Below are positions 1 through 7,436 of a stretch of 22,588 nt of DNA, piece after piece. Positions within the stretch are counted from its first letter, which is position 1, and each line of letters starts with the position of its first letter. The stretch lies in the NCBI GenBank assembly GCA_005223375.1, contig RXOD01004419.1:1-22588 (forward strand). Reading direction: 5' to 3'. Source of the stretch: Amoebophrya sp. AT5.2. Its lineage: Eukaryota; Sar; Dinophyceae; Syndiniales; Amoebophryaceae. The notes beneath the pieces were generated by a model that saw only the letters and a program-made list of their open reading frames with translations, did no database searches and was not told the origin of the DNA. A program made the position numbers and the translations under genes.

Positions 1-58
1 CCCGCGACGCCGAAGCCTGTTGTTCCTATAAGTCCGTCGAGTGGGAGGTGTGGGCAGG

Positions 59-274
59 ATGTCGTCGAGGCAAGCGCACAATCCTGCACTTCGTTGCCTG
101 CTTGTCGGCTATTTTGTCCTCGTCTGGTTGCACTCGTCGCTCGACGCGGCCGACGACGCGGGAGGAGTTTTCCTGTTCGCAGCAGGGATTTCGTTTTTCA
201 CGGAGTCCGAGGACACGTTCCGCAGTGCAGTCAACTTGTATCGACACCAGGACAGCAAAGGCAACCTCTTATGA
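59..274 (+). CDS. possible first exon with signal peptide
   Basis: An ATG at 59 opens a 71-codon frame. It starts with a short polar stretch (MSSRQAHNPALR), then a hydrophobic run (CLLVGYFVLVWLHSSL) and a small-residue region (DAADDAGG) that would suit signal-peptidase cleavage. Third codon positions are mostly G or C, as in the definite genes nearby, which favours a real exon over chance. No good splice donor is resolved; the frame stops at 272-274. It would fit as the first exon of the methyltransferase gene downstream, directing the product into the secretory pathway, but this link is inference. Another frame (ATG at 48) also gives a hydrophobic stretch, so the frame choice is uncertain. 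Confidence 0.3.
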   Translation: MSSRQAHNPALRCLLVGYFVLVWLHSSLDAADDAGGVFLFAAGISFFTESEDTFRSAVNLYRHQDSKGNLL

Positions 275-563
275 AGGTTTGAAACCCTAACCCATTCCCA
301 ACTGCGAAGCGAGACGGATTCTTGGGAGAGATGGACTTGTGGTCCGTAGCTCGACACCGTTGTAGAAGAAGCATCGTCCAGGAGGTCTACCTAGCGAAGG
401 TAGCGCCGGCTTCTCCGGACGCCTCTGTAGTTTTTGTGTTGGAGGTCATGGTTCTTCTCCTGCTTGAGGCGTTTGATGGCCCTATTTTTCTCGTTTTTCA
501 AGCACGCAATACTGCCTCAAGCACAATAAAGATAAACAGATGACTAGCAAATAATCTGTTGGC

Positions 564-782
564 GTGATCCGCGCAACAAAAGGCTTTCGTAGTTGGAGAT
601 TTGTGTTATGCTGGAAGACGCCAGTGATCTACCATCTGGATGGAAAGGGCTGCGACGGCCTCGTCTGGGACCAGCAACGCCATACGGAGATCCGCGAGTG
701 TGAGTGGAAGTGCTACGTGGACACCACGTGTGATTACAGCGAGCGAAAAATAATTCATCCGACTCCCGGGCGCTACCCCTAG
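564..782 (+). CDS. possible cysteine-rich exon (PAN/apple-like)
   Basis: This open frame has strongly GC-rich third positions from about 615 to 745. It encodes a stretch with cysteines spaced as in PAN/apple-like modules: GKGCDG, then ECEWKCYVDTTCDYSERK (C-x3-C-x5-C). The next definite exon begins with LVNVTKAEGVSKCYLGS and SFSRC, which could be the second half of the same disulphide module. The frame begins at a GTG, not an ATG, and ends at 780-782 soon after the cysteine-rich part, so it is best read as an internal exon whose ends I cannot place. The last in-frame GT dinucleotides (728, 730) are not in a phase compatible with the best downstream acceptor. The PAN-like assignment rests on cysteine spacing only. 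Confidence 0.35.
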   Translation: MIRATKGFRSWRFVLCWKTPVIYHLDGKGCDGLVWDQQRHTEIRECEWKCYVDTTCDYSERKIIHPTPGRYP

Positions 783-970
783 GGCGGCGCCGCCTTGATC
801 GATCGTTCGCGGGAGGCGCGAGCTTTTCGTGTCTGGGATCGGGGGCAGCCGTGGTTGATGGGGGAGACGAGGCATGGGCATTCTGAAGAGCAGGTGGACA
901 GATTGTTCCACGGCCACTGAGGGCCTAGGGTAGCAGGGCAAAGGACGAAGGGGCGTCCAATATGAGATGA

Positions 971-1016
971 GTCCCGTTTCCAATCGTTGTACTTAAAACG
1001 AAACGATGAACGGGAC
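971..1016. repeat. imperfect inverted repeat (hairpin)
   Basis: GTCCCGTT (971-978) is the reverse complement of AACGGGAC (1009-1016), and inside it ATCGTT (983-988) pairs with AACGAT (1002-1007). This gives a 14-bp stem with a small asymmetric bulge and a loop of about 13 nt. It lies in the putative intron just before the 1086 exon of the methyltransferase gene. Confidence 0.7.
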
Positions 1017-1026
1017 GAAGTCGGAG

Positions 1027-1095
1027 GGCAGCTGGTGAACGCAAATGAATTTCGTTTCGAGTCGTTGTAACGCTCGGCCTGGCAGCTGGTGAACG
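1027..1095 (+). repeat. 15-bp direct repeat pair, period 54
   Basis: GGCAGCTGGTGAACG occurs at 1027-1041 and again at 1081-1095, with related flanks (gacgaagtcggaggg before copy 1, gacgaaggcggaggg after copy 2). The second copy contains the likely splice acceptor (cag at 1083-1085), so an exon boundary sits inside a duplicated segment. Confidence 0.7.
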
Positions 1096-2063
1096 TGACG
1101 AAGGCGGAGGGCGTGTCGAAATGCTATCTGGGCTCCCCGACTTCGTTCTCGCGCTGCGACGGGATCGGGGACTTCAAGGACTGCCTGCAGCCCGTGTTCG
1201 AGGGCATTCGGGATGTTTTGGCGGCGGCAGCGCGTCCAGGGGCGCCTCCGACTCCTGTACCGGAAGTAGAGCATCCGCGGTGGGAGTCGGTGATGGAGGC
1301 GGACATCTATGCCGAGGACCGCGAGCAGGGCGTCCCCGACGCCGAGGAGCGGTTCGGGACGCGGAAGATCGAAAACCCGAAGCGCGAGGATCCCGCGGAC
1401 GGGACGGGGAAGTCGGCGCTCACGCAGAACTGGTACCCGCGGGCCCGCGGAGAGTGGATCGAGCAGAACCTCCTGTCGCACGAGGTTTTTCTGGCCGACG
1501 CGGCGCTGCGGCGCGCGTACGCTGCGTGCAAGGCGACGCAGCAGCATTTCAACCGGCAGGCGCTCGGCGCGCGGGTGCGGTGGATGCAGCAGCTGCTGGG
1601 GAACAAGAACCTGGAGAAGGACAAGTTCGCGATGCGGTTCTTCTCGTGGCACGGCGTGATGGGCGGCATCTGCTACGCCGACGACAACGTTTCGTTCTGC
1701 CCCCACGACAAACAGATCAGCGAGCGGCAGTACCGGCGGAACCGGTTTCGCTACCGCATCGGCCACCAGGCGGACGAGCGATCCGTGAACCTGTGCGCGG
1801 ACACGGAGGAACAGCGGCAGGCGGTGGAGCGCACGCAATTTTCGTTCAGGTACGCGGACGGCCGCGACCTCGCGGACAAGGCGCTGCTGAAGCTGCGCGG
1901 CGCGATCCCACTGGAGTGGCGGAGCGGGAGGTTTCTGAACTTCGGCATCGGCACGTGCTCGAACAACGACCCGCTGTTCTTCGTCTTCCGCAACCGCCGA
2001 AACATGCGCCGCTGGAAAAAACTTTACCGGCGGAGTCGGGGAGAAATTCAATCGAATTATTGA
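1086..2063 (+). CDS. FkbM-like methyltransferase, exon with N-terminal half
   Basis: This exon encodes the N-terminal half of an S-adenosylmethionine-dependent methyltransferase-like protein. The frame is open from a stop at 1068-1070 and has no ATG near its start (GTG at 1089), so it is an internal exon; gcctggcag at 1077-1085 is a plausible acceptor. It opens with a cysteine-containing stretch (KCYLGS, SFSRCDG, FKDC). Near the end comes GRFLNFGIGTCSNNDPL, which matches the glycine-rich SAM-binding motif I of the protist FkbM-like family (pattern fLNxGxGtCxxxDPL). Beyond about 2010 the sequence (NMRRWKKLYRRSRGE) no longer looks like the family and probably runs toward an intron; the stop at 2061-2063 is then not used. 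The catalytic second half lies in the 2380-3762 frame. The antisense 404-codon frame here is a shadow of GC-rich codons. Confidence 0.8.
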   Translation: MVNVTKAEGVSKCYLGSPTSFSRCDGIGDFKDCLQPVFEGIRDVLAAAARPGAPPTPVPEVEHPRWESVMEADIYAEDREQGVPDAEERFGTRKIENPKREDPADGTGKSALTQNWYPRARGEWIEQNLLSHEVFLADAALRRAYAACKATQQHFNRQALGARVRWMQQLLGNKNLEKDKFAMRFFSWHGVMGGICYADDNVSFCPHDKQISERQYRRNRFRYRIGHQADERSVNLCADTEEQRQAVERTQFSFRYADGRDLADKALLKLRGAIPLEWRSGRFLNFGIGTCSNNDPLFFVFRNRRNMRRWKKLYRRSRGEIQSNY

Positions 2064-2066
2064 ATT
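2045..2066. repeat. perfect 8-bp inverted repeat at putative intron start
   Basis: AATTCAAT (2045-2052) and ATTGAATT (2059-2066) are perfect reverse complements around a 6-nt loop. A related sequence, GATTTGAATT, lies at 2315-2324 near the other end of the putative intron, so AATTCAATC and GATTTGAATT also form an imperfect terminal inverted repeat about 280 nt apart. Confidence 0.65.
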
Positions 2067-2379
2067 ACTGAAGACCTTCTGAGAGATTCGATCGTAAAAG
2101 AAGATTATCATTATGGGAGCTGCTGGCGTGCTGCATCTGTGATAGATTGGGAGTGGGGATGCGGCTTCCGTTGGGGCCCTGGCTGGAGGAACACGCAGAA
2201 GGCTCACGCTCAGAGGCAGCGGCTTAGAAAGAGAAAGCTATGGATGGCCACCGATGATACTGAACCTACACAGGGATGTTCATAGATGATCTAAGCAGCC
2301 TGGTATACCCAAATGATTTGAATTTTTCCTCGGCCGCCTTTAAAACCAGAAGCAGAGGCTGGGTAAGTACGAGCCGGCG
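2064..2379 (+). other. putative intron between the methyltransferase exons
   Basis: No frame here resembles the family, the base composition is lower in GC than the flanks, and all + frames contain stops. The 3' side has a pyrimidine-rich stretch before ccag at 2346-2349, a reasonable acceptor. On the 5' side no convincing GT donor follows the SAM-binding motif; the only late one is at 2035 (GTCGGG, phase 1). A perfect GTAAGT at 2363-2368 looks like a donor but sits at the 3' end of the region. The exact boundaries are open. Confidence 0.5.
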
Positions 2380-3762
2380 ATGTTTGTGGAGATGGGAAAC
2401 AAGAAAAGCAAGGAGGAGGTGGACGTGAGCGACCATTTCGTTGGGTACGCACCGAGTGCGGGGGGTTTGGGAGGTCGAGCACCCCCTCCCGGCGACCGAG
2501 AGCAAGAGGAGTCGTCATTTTTCCACGCCGGCGGGGAACTGGAGCTGCGAAGGGACGAAGGAGCCGATCTTCCTAGCGATGCCGACGACCTGGACGACCC
2601 GAAGTATTCCCAGCCCGACCCGCGCAATCCCATCCACGACCTGAACGATCCTCCGCTGCACGGGTTCGGTTTTGAGCTCTTCCGCTCCGTCGCCTCCCAG
2701 TGTTCCTACCCCAACACCACCATCATCCTCTCCAAGGTGACGCTCGACAACCTGCCGCAGCTGCTGGGCAAGACCAAGTTTTTTCCGAACCTGCTGGTCG
2801 AGCGCGAGTCCGAGGCGTTTCTGCGGAAAAACCCGTCCGTGGATGCGCGCATCCTCACCGAGGCCGCCGAGGTGCACAGCGGCGCGCTGCCCGAGTTCAA
2901 GGGCTATCCGCGCCCGGAAGTTGAGGTCACCGAGTTCGACGTGGACTGGATTAAGACGACCGAGCACGCGCCGGACCTGCTCGAGACGCGCGACGAGCTG
3001 GAGGAGCTGGTGGAGTCATTGGGGGGGCGCGAAACGCTGTGGGAACTGGAGCGGGAGCTAAACAGCCGGCCGTTCGGCGAGGACAGTTTCGAAGCGGAGC
3101 TGAAGCTGCTCGAAATGAGATCTGGGCGGAACAGGGCGGAACCTGGAGGGAAACATGGCTCGACGGCCGAGATAAAACCGAACTTCATCGAGTACGTGAT
3201 TCTCGACCTCGACGCGTACGACTACCAGGTGCTGGAGTTTCTGGTCTCCAGCCGCCAGCCCGTGCTGATCTACCGTGTCGAGCTGGCGCAGCACTTTCCG
3301 CCGCCGTACAAGTATGCGATGCTGTACCACGAGACGAAGGTAGACCTCTACCGCGAGCACATGCGGTACGACGAGGACATGTACTTCTCGCCCATCTACG
3401 GCATGTCTTTGTCCGCCGCGCTGTCGTTGCTGGAGAAAACGCACTACCTGCTCTACCTGGACGGGAAGACGGACGCGATCTTCGTGCACAAAAAACTGAA
3501 GCCCTACGTGCAGAAGCTGTTCTCGTCCACGAGGATGCGTGCGGAGGACGAGGACGAGGATCATGTGATACAGTTCCCGGTGGACGAGTTTATGTGCTAC
3601 CGGAGCAGCCACCTGTGGCACCAGATGAACCAATTGTACGTGCGCTCGTGGGCCTTCAACGAACCAGTGTTCGAAGGTCTGCAGCACATCCACGACAACA
3701 TCACCTGGTTCTCGCCGGTTCCGATCGAGGAAGGAAACGTCCCCTTCCTGCTCTGGGTCTGA
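2380..3762 (+). CDS. FkbM-like methyltransferase, C-terminal catalytic half
   Basis: This exon encodes the second half of the methyltransferase. After a polar linker (about residues 1-80) comes HDLNDPPLHGFGFELF, matching the acidic SAM-contacting strand of the family, then LSKVTLDNLPQLL. The diagnostic block is at about residues 268-375: IEYVILDLDAYDYQVLEFLV (the IDIDxxDxxVLE motif of FkbM-like proteins), PVLIYRVELAQHFPPPYKYA (IExNxxxPPPxxF), IYGMSLSAALSLLEKTHYLL (GxSLxxxxxLxxxxGY) and DAIFVHKKL. The last 80 residues contain an acidic loop and an aromatic-rich tail ending FLLWV. FkbM-like enzymes O-methylate sugars or small molecules; the substrate here is unknown. ATG 2380 is only the first in-frame ATG: the frame is open from 2344, and the true exon start is probably near 2350. 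The motif order shows this half continues the 1086-2063 exon. Confidence 0.85.
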   Translation: MFVEMGNKKSKEEVDVSDHFVGYAPSAGGLGGRAPPPGDREQEESSFFHAGGELELRRDEGADLPSDADDLDDPKYSQPDPRNPIHDLNDPPLHGFGFELFRSVASQCSYPNTTIILSKVTLDNLPQLLGKTKFFPNLLVERESEAFLRKNPSVDARILTEAAEVHSGALPEFKGYPRPEVEVTEFDVDWIKTTEHAPDLLETRDELEELVESLGGRETLWELERELNSRPFGEDSFEAELKLLEMRSGRNRAEPGGKHGSTAEIKPNFIEYVILDLDAYDYQVLEFLVSSRQPVLIYRVELAQHFPPPYKYAMLYHETKVDLYREHMRYDEDMYFSPIYGMSLSAALSLLEKTHYLLYLDGKTDAIFVHKKLKPYVQKLFSSTRMRAEDEDEDHVIQFPVDEFMCYRSSHLWHQMNQLYVRSWAFNEPVFEGLQHIHDNITWFSPVPIEEGNVPFLLWV

Positions 3763-4524
3763 CGGGCGGGAAGGGAGTGCTGTATTGTTTGATGCTTATT
3801 AAAGTTGAGGTGAGTTCTGGGGTCGTAGGCCTGCGCTGAGACGGGGTGTTAGGAGGGCGCGGACGCGGTGCAAAGTGCCAGTTACGGAGAGGGCTTCTGG
3901 GCGGGTGCTGCCGCACGCAATTTGCTTCGAACTCTTTGAGACCAAAGTATTCGCGTGAAAAGATTAAATCTGGAGTGTACAACCAGGAGTAGTGCATGTG
4001 GTCCCCGAACCATAAATCATGACCTTGACACAGTGCTCTAGCATGTGCCTGCTTCTCGTTCTCGTCTTTCTGTTCGCATTTCGGCCTCGCTTTGTCGAGG
4101 GGGAATAAAGCGACAGACATCTTCTCCCACGAGAAAGAATCTTGACGGGACATGCGTGAATTTATGTGATTGCGGGGAGGGGGGCGGGGGATCCGCGGGC
4201 TTGTCACTTCACAACGAGCTCAATTGCAAATTATTGACGATGAATTTGGAGCTTTTTCTGCTCACGACGATTATATTTCACTTTTTCGTTCCTGCTATTC
4301 TCAATCACAGTCGTCTCAAGTGTCCTCCATAGGCTAGAACGAGGCTCCGAAGATAAATTACTTCAGTAGATCAGGTGGCCTACTAGAGTACACACAGACC
4401 CTATTCTACCTCATCCCATCCCCGTAGTGATGAGCTTGAGCGGGGGCGGGGGAGCACTCTTCGCCTCTCTGTGCAGTCCGGGTTTTGCGAGAGGGGCAGA
4501 GCCGACGCACGAGGCGCACAAGGC
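3763..4524. other. intergenic region with G-rich tracts
   Basis: This stretch separates the methyltransferase from the first membrane-protein gene. It holds a signal-peptide-like mini-ORF (4043-4108, listed separately), a long G tract at 4174-4190 (runs of 4, 6 and 5 G split by A and C) and a second at 4442-4452 (5 G, C, 5 G), 72 nt before the ATG at 4525. The G tracts could be promoter elements or G-quadruplexes of the downstream gene. A long minus-strand open frame (3701-4207) overlaps the methyltransferase end and has no family resemblance. Confidence 0.5.
4043..4108 (+). CDS. 21-codon signal-peptide-like mini-ORF
   Basis: ATG at 4043 is followed by eleven almost uninterrupted hydrophobic codons (MCLLLVLVFLFAF), then a short charged tail (RPRFVEGE) and TAA at 4106-4108. 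It looks like a signal peptide standing alone. It could be the first exon of an unrecognised gene, an upstream ORF of the gene at 4525, or chance. The downstream gene has its own signal peptide, so it is not needed there. Confidence 0.2.
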   Translation: MCLLLVLVFLFAFRPRFVEGE

Positions 4525-5310
4525 ATGATAAGCTATTCCAGTGCTGCCGGACGCCTTCATTTGCGACGGCTGCTCGTCTGCGGACTACCACTGTGGGCTG
4601 CCCCGGCTGTGGGAGGCTTGGTCGCGGATGAGAAACCGTCAAACGCATTCGCCTACGTCGAGGCAGCGGCCTCTGTGGATTCTGGCAGTGGAATCGTGCA
4701 CGCGGGTCACCGCGGGTCGCAGGAGGTGCAAAGTCCATCGAAACTCCCCGCGGCGGCCTCCAGTCGCGGTAGGAAAACGAATAAAGGCTCCTTCTCCTTC
4801 AGGAAGAGCACGAAGGTGGACCACGCTGTCGCAACTTCTGCGGGTCGCACCGCCTCGGCAGCCGTCGCTAGCGGGGCCACTGCCCCACAGAAAGCTAGAG
4901 CGGAAGTAGAGGCCGACGACTTTCTGCAGATAAACCGGCTCGACAAGAGCGAGAGTGAGCGCCTGCGGATCGCCAGGGCCAAGCAGAGGGATCCAGCTGC
5001 CGCTGAACCCGCCACAACGCTGGCCCCAGCGAAAAAGAAGGGAGCGGGACTCGGCAAGAAGATGGTTATCGGGGGCATGATCGCCGGCGGGGTGGTGGTC
5101 TTGGGGTTGATCATCTGTGGGATTTCGTTCGCAATGAAGCATGCGAACCGCGTTGCGGCCAAGAACAAGGAGGACATGCAAAAAATCGATCAGACGATTG
5201 CGGCCGAGCAAGAGGAGATGAAGCAGGAAAACGAGGACTCGGCACAAGACTATGACACTCTGGCGCTGGAACCTCCTAAACAAGCAAAGGACTATGGATC
5301 GGACGATTAA
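4525..5310 (+). CDS. signal-peptide single-TM protein, SFSFRKSxKV family member 1
   Basis: Unrecognised family; 261 residues from the ATG at 4525 (the frame continues upstream only to a GTG). The N-terminus has basic residues, a hydrophobic core (LLVCGLPLWAAPAVGG) and a likely cleavage site near residue 31. A low-complexity Ala/Ser ectodomain contains SFSFRKSTKV (residues 89-98) and FLQINR (133-138). A basic patch (KKKGAGLGKK) precedes one membrane segment at about 180-202 (VIGGMIAGGVVVLGLIICGISFA), followed by KHANRVAAKNKED and an acidic, Gln/Glu-rich tail. The topology predicts a type I protein of the secretory system or surface. The next gene shares all these landmarks in the same order, so the two are tandem duplicates. 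No enzymatic motif is seen; a role as receptor, adhesin or organelle membrane protein cannot be chosen. Confidence 0.85.
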   Translation: MISYSSAAGRLHLRRLLVCGLPLWAAPAVGGLVADEKPSNAFAYVEAAASVDSGSGIVHAGHRGSQEVQSPSKLPAAASSRGRKTNKGSFSFRKSTKVDHAVATSAGRTASAAVASGATAPQKARAEVEADDFLQINRLDKSESERLRIARAKQRDPAAAEPATTLAPAKKKGAGLGKKMVIGGMIAGGVVVLGLIICGISFAMKHANRVAAKNKEDMQKIDQTIAAEQEEMKQENEDSAQDYDTLALEPPKQAKDYGSDD

Positions 5311-6137
5311 GCGTAGATGTACTAGGAGGCCCGAGCCGCAGAGGACTCCACCACCTCTAGGTTCTAGTATATGCGGGGCCTTCGCCCTTATTGTTGCTTA
5401 CAACGGGCGCTGCAAAAAAAAATATTGAAAATGTTCATGAAAGCAAGGAGCTTCTAACGCTAGGAATAAGTACAGATTCGTACCGCAGGAGAGGCCCACT
5501 GCCGAGCAAGAAGATGCCAAGGTTGCTTCCCTTTTCTGTTTTTGATAATCGGATCACACGGACTCGGCCCTTAGAAGGCTGCGCGATCGGTAGATGGCAA
5601 AGGTGTTCTCGCGCTATCCGACGCAGTGCTCTAGCTCATGCGGGGGAACAGATCATGGGATATGGGTGGGGTACAAAATTGTGATCAGTGGTACTTCTAT
5701 GGAATCGTGTCACTTTCAGTTTCACTCTCGCTCCGAAATCGAATTCGACTCGACTTGACAAAATTGTATCGAGCAAAGATGTTTTCGAGTGGTTGTATCG
5801 CCGAGAGAAGTTTTCGAGTGGTCGTCTACGGCGATCGTCGTGCCTCCGTTCGTTATCCTCGTTTCGATTTTCATCGCATATAGAGGTTTGTTTGTGCGCG
5901 CACCTGGCGTTCGAAAACAACATCTAGGTCTTCGGATTCTTTTCCTTGATACGCTAGATCGGCTTCGGATCGGAGTTCGACCATTGCTTCGGCGTCGCTT
6001 TCTCGCACCTCCCGAGCGGTCCGACTCCCGCGCAATCGACGCGCCAGCGACGAAGCAGCAGAATGGGCATCTATCCTTCACCAAGCAGAGTACTGCGCAA
6101 GCGCAGCACCGCAATACTAGTCGGACCGCCACCGTGT
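5311..6137. other. intergenic region with short direct repeat
   Basis: No convincing gene. GTTTTCGAGTGGTNGT is repeated at 5781-5796 and 5810-5825 (period 29), in a stretch rich in TTCGA and TCGA words. An open frame at 5789-6172 contains hydrophobic stretches but starts at GTG, runs across the ATG of the next gene in another frame and has no supporting composition. Confidence 0.5.
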
Positions 6138-7436
6138 ATGCGGCTGCTTGTGTGCGCCTTCGCGCTTTCTAGCGGCGCTGCGGCCGCGTTTGGCAGCGAC
6201 AACGAGGAGGTGAACCAGGGCGACTACGACGCGGCTGTTTACGTTGATTCGGTGAGCGAAGTGGCGCACGCAGCGGACCAGCACCCGCCCGCCGCTAGTT
6301 CCAGAAATCCGGTGCGGGGCACTCGGAAGAAGACCTCTTTTTCCTTCAGGAAGAGCGCGAAAGTGCCTTCCGATCATGAAGACCAGCTGCTGCGCGAAAA
6401 ATCTGCACCTCCACAGGAAAATGCAGCCCGCGATTACCTAACCGGCGCCGGCTCGACCAACAAAGCCTCCTCCGTCCTGTCGGCAGAAACAGCGAAAACA
6501 GTGGAGGAAGCATCAGAGGACGGGGCGTTTCTGGAGATAAACCGAGTTCGACTTGGCTTGGATGCGGCAGCGAAGGAGGTTCCGCTGACCCAACTAACCC
6601 CGGAAGAAGAGGTCTGGACCTACACGAGTCAGATGACCGACGAGGAGAAGACACAATACGACGAGAAAGAACGGAAAGACAAGACAGAGTTCGCCACGAA
6701 GATCTTCAGTATTGGCTTTCTGTATCTACATAAGGACCCCATTTACTCCATCCCGTTCGGCTAGTAGGTATTTCAACCAGGAAGCAAGACCAACACCAAC
6801 TCTAACTCAAACCTCTCCCCAGACGAACGGCATTCACCGGCGGACAATGTGGAGGAGGAGCAGGAGCCGGAGGAGGAGCAGGAGCCGAATACCACGGAAG
6901 CCCCGGCGACGCCAGTACGCCCTGAAACGACGGAGCCCCCGGCAGACGAGACGACGGAGGCCGCAGCGACCCCTGGCCCGCTACCAACGTCGCCGCCTAC
7001 CAAGATAGTAGCTACCGAAGCGGATCATGGGGGTTCGAACCTGGGTATGATTATGATTATTGGTGGTGTACTGCTTTTAGTCGCGGTTGGCGGCGCGATC
7101 TGGTTCGTGGTTTACCACTCGAATCGGGTCGCGGCAGACAACCTCCGCGCGATGGAGGGCGGGCTGGAGGCCGGAGTTGAGGCGGAGGAGACGCAGGGCC
7201 CGGACGAGAACTCAGGATACGCCGACGCGTTGGGGATGGATCAATTTGACGAAGGCGGTGCGATAGCCCAAGAGGAGGCGCAAGCGGCGCAAACCCAGCA
7301 CGACAGAGCCGAAGAAGAAGCGAGAGCCGAAGAAGAAGCAAGAGCCGAAGAAGAAGCGCCGCAGAACAGCGGGGACGAAGCGCCGCAGAACAGCGGGGAA
7401 GAGGAATGGTCAGAAGGCGGAGAACGCGGGGAGTAG
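6138..7436 (+). CDS. signal-peptide single-TM protein, SFSFRKSxKV family member 2 (one intron)
   Basis: Unrecognised family; join 6138-6708 and 6823-7436 gives 394 residues in frame. ATG 6138 starts a compact signal peptide (MRLLVCAFALSSGAAAAFG); an earlier in-frame ATG (6063) would only bury it. The ectodomain has SFSFRKSAKV at about 67-76 and FLEINR at about 130-135, as in the neighbour at 4525. After the junction come Glu-rich and Thr/Pro-rich stretches, then a membrane segment at about 266-288 (MIMIIGGVLLLVAVGGAIWFVVY) followed by HSNRVAADN, matching KHANRVAAK of the paralogue. The cytosolic tail is acidic with AEEEAR and APQNSG repeats. Joining the two open frames restores the paralogue's order of motifs, which is strong support for the intron. 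Function unknown; a type I membrane protein is inferred. Confidence 0.85.
6709..6822 (+). other. GT-AG intron, 114 nt
   Basis: Donor A|GTATTG at 6709 (phase 1) and acceptor CCTCTCCCCAG at 6822 after a pyrimidine-rich stretch. Joining gives AAC GAA CGG and keeps the frame between the signal-peptide part and the membrane-segment part. The unspliced frame stops within the intron. Confidence 0.8.
6852..6887 (+). repeat. 18-nt perfect tandem duplication (EEEQEP)
   Basis: The 18-nt unit gaggaggagcaggagccg occurs at 6852-6869 and again at 6870-6887, encoding EEEQEP twice just after the intron. The perfect match at the nucleotide level suggests recent slippage. Confidence 0.85.
7305..7400 (+). repeat. 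coding minisatellites (18 nt x3, 24 nt x about 1.7)
   Basis: Three near-identical 18-nt units (7305-7322, 7323-7340, 7341-7358) encode Ala/Glu/Arg repeats (AEEEAR). They run directly into a 24-nt unit (7359-7382) and its partial copy (7383-7399) encoding APQNSG. Both units keep the reading frame. Confidence 0.85.

Noticed and set aside
993..2207. 404-codon minus-strand open frame opposite the methyltransferase exon
   Set aside because: It is the antisense shadow of GC-rich codons; it is Arg/Pro/Val/Leu-rich with no family resemblance, while the + frame carries the SAM-binding motif.
2363..2368. Perfect GTAAGT donor-like site ahead of the 2380 ATG
   Set aside because: Using it would require a coding exon ending there and another acceptor in the linker; no upstream frame supports such an exon, although it cannot be excluded without cDNA.
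3701..4207. 168-codon minus-strand frame partly outside the methyltransferase
   Set aside because: The middle part looks protein-like, but third-position bias is weak, it overlaps the coding end of the methyltransferase, and it would be the only minus-strand gene. Kept only as a remote possibility.
5789..6172. 127-codon + frame with hydrophobic stretches
   Set aside because: It starts at GTG, lacks coding bias and overlaps the signal peptide of the next gene in a different frame.
7032..7042. GGTTCGAACC resembling a tRNA B-box
   Set aside because: It lies in the coding sequence of the second membrane protein, and no A-box, acceptor stem or anticodon arm can be drawn around it.
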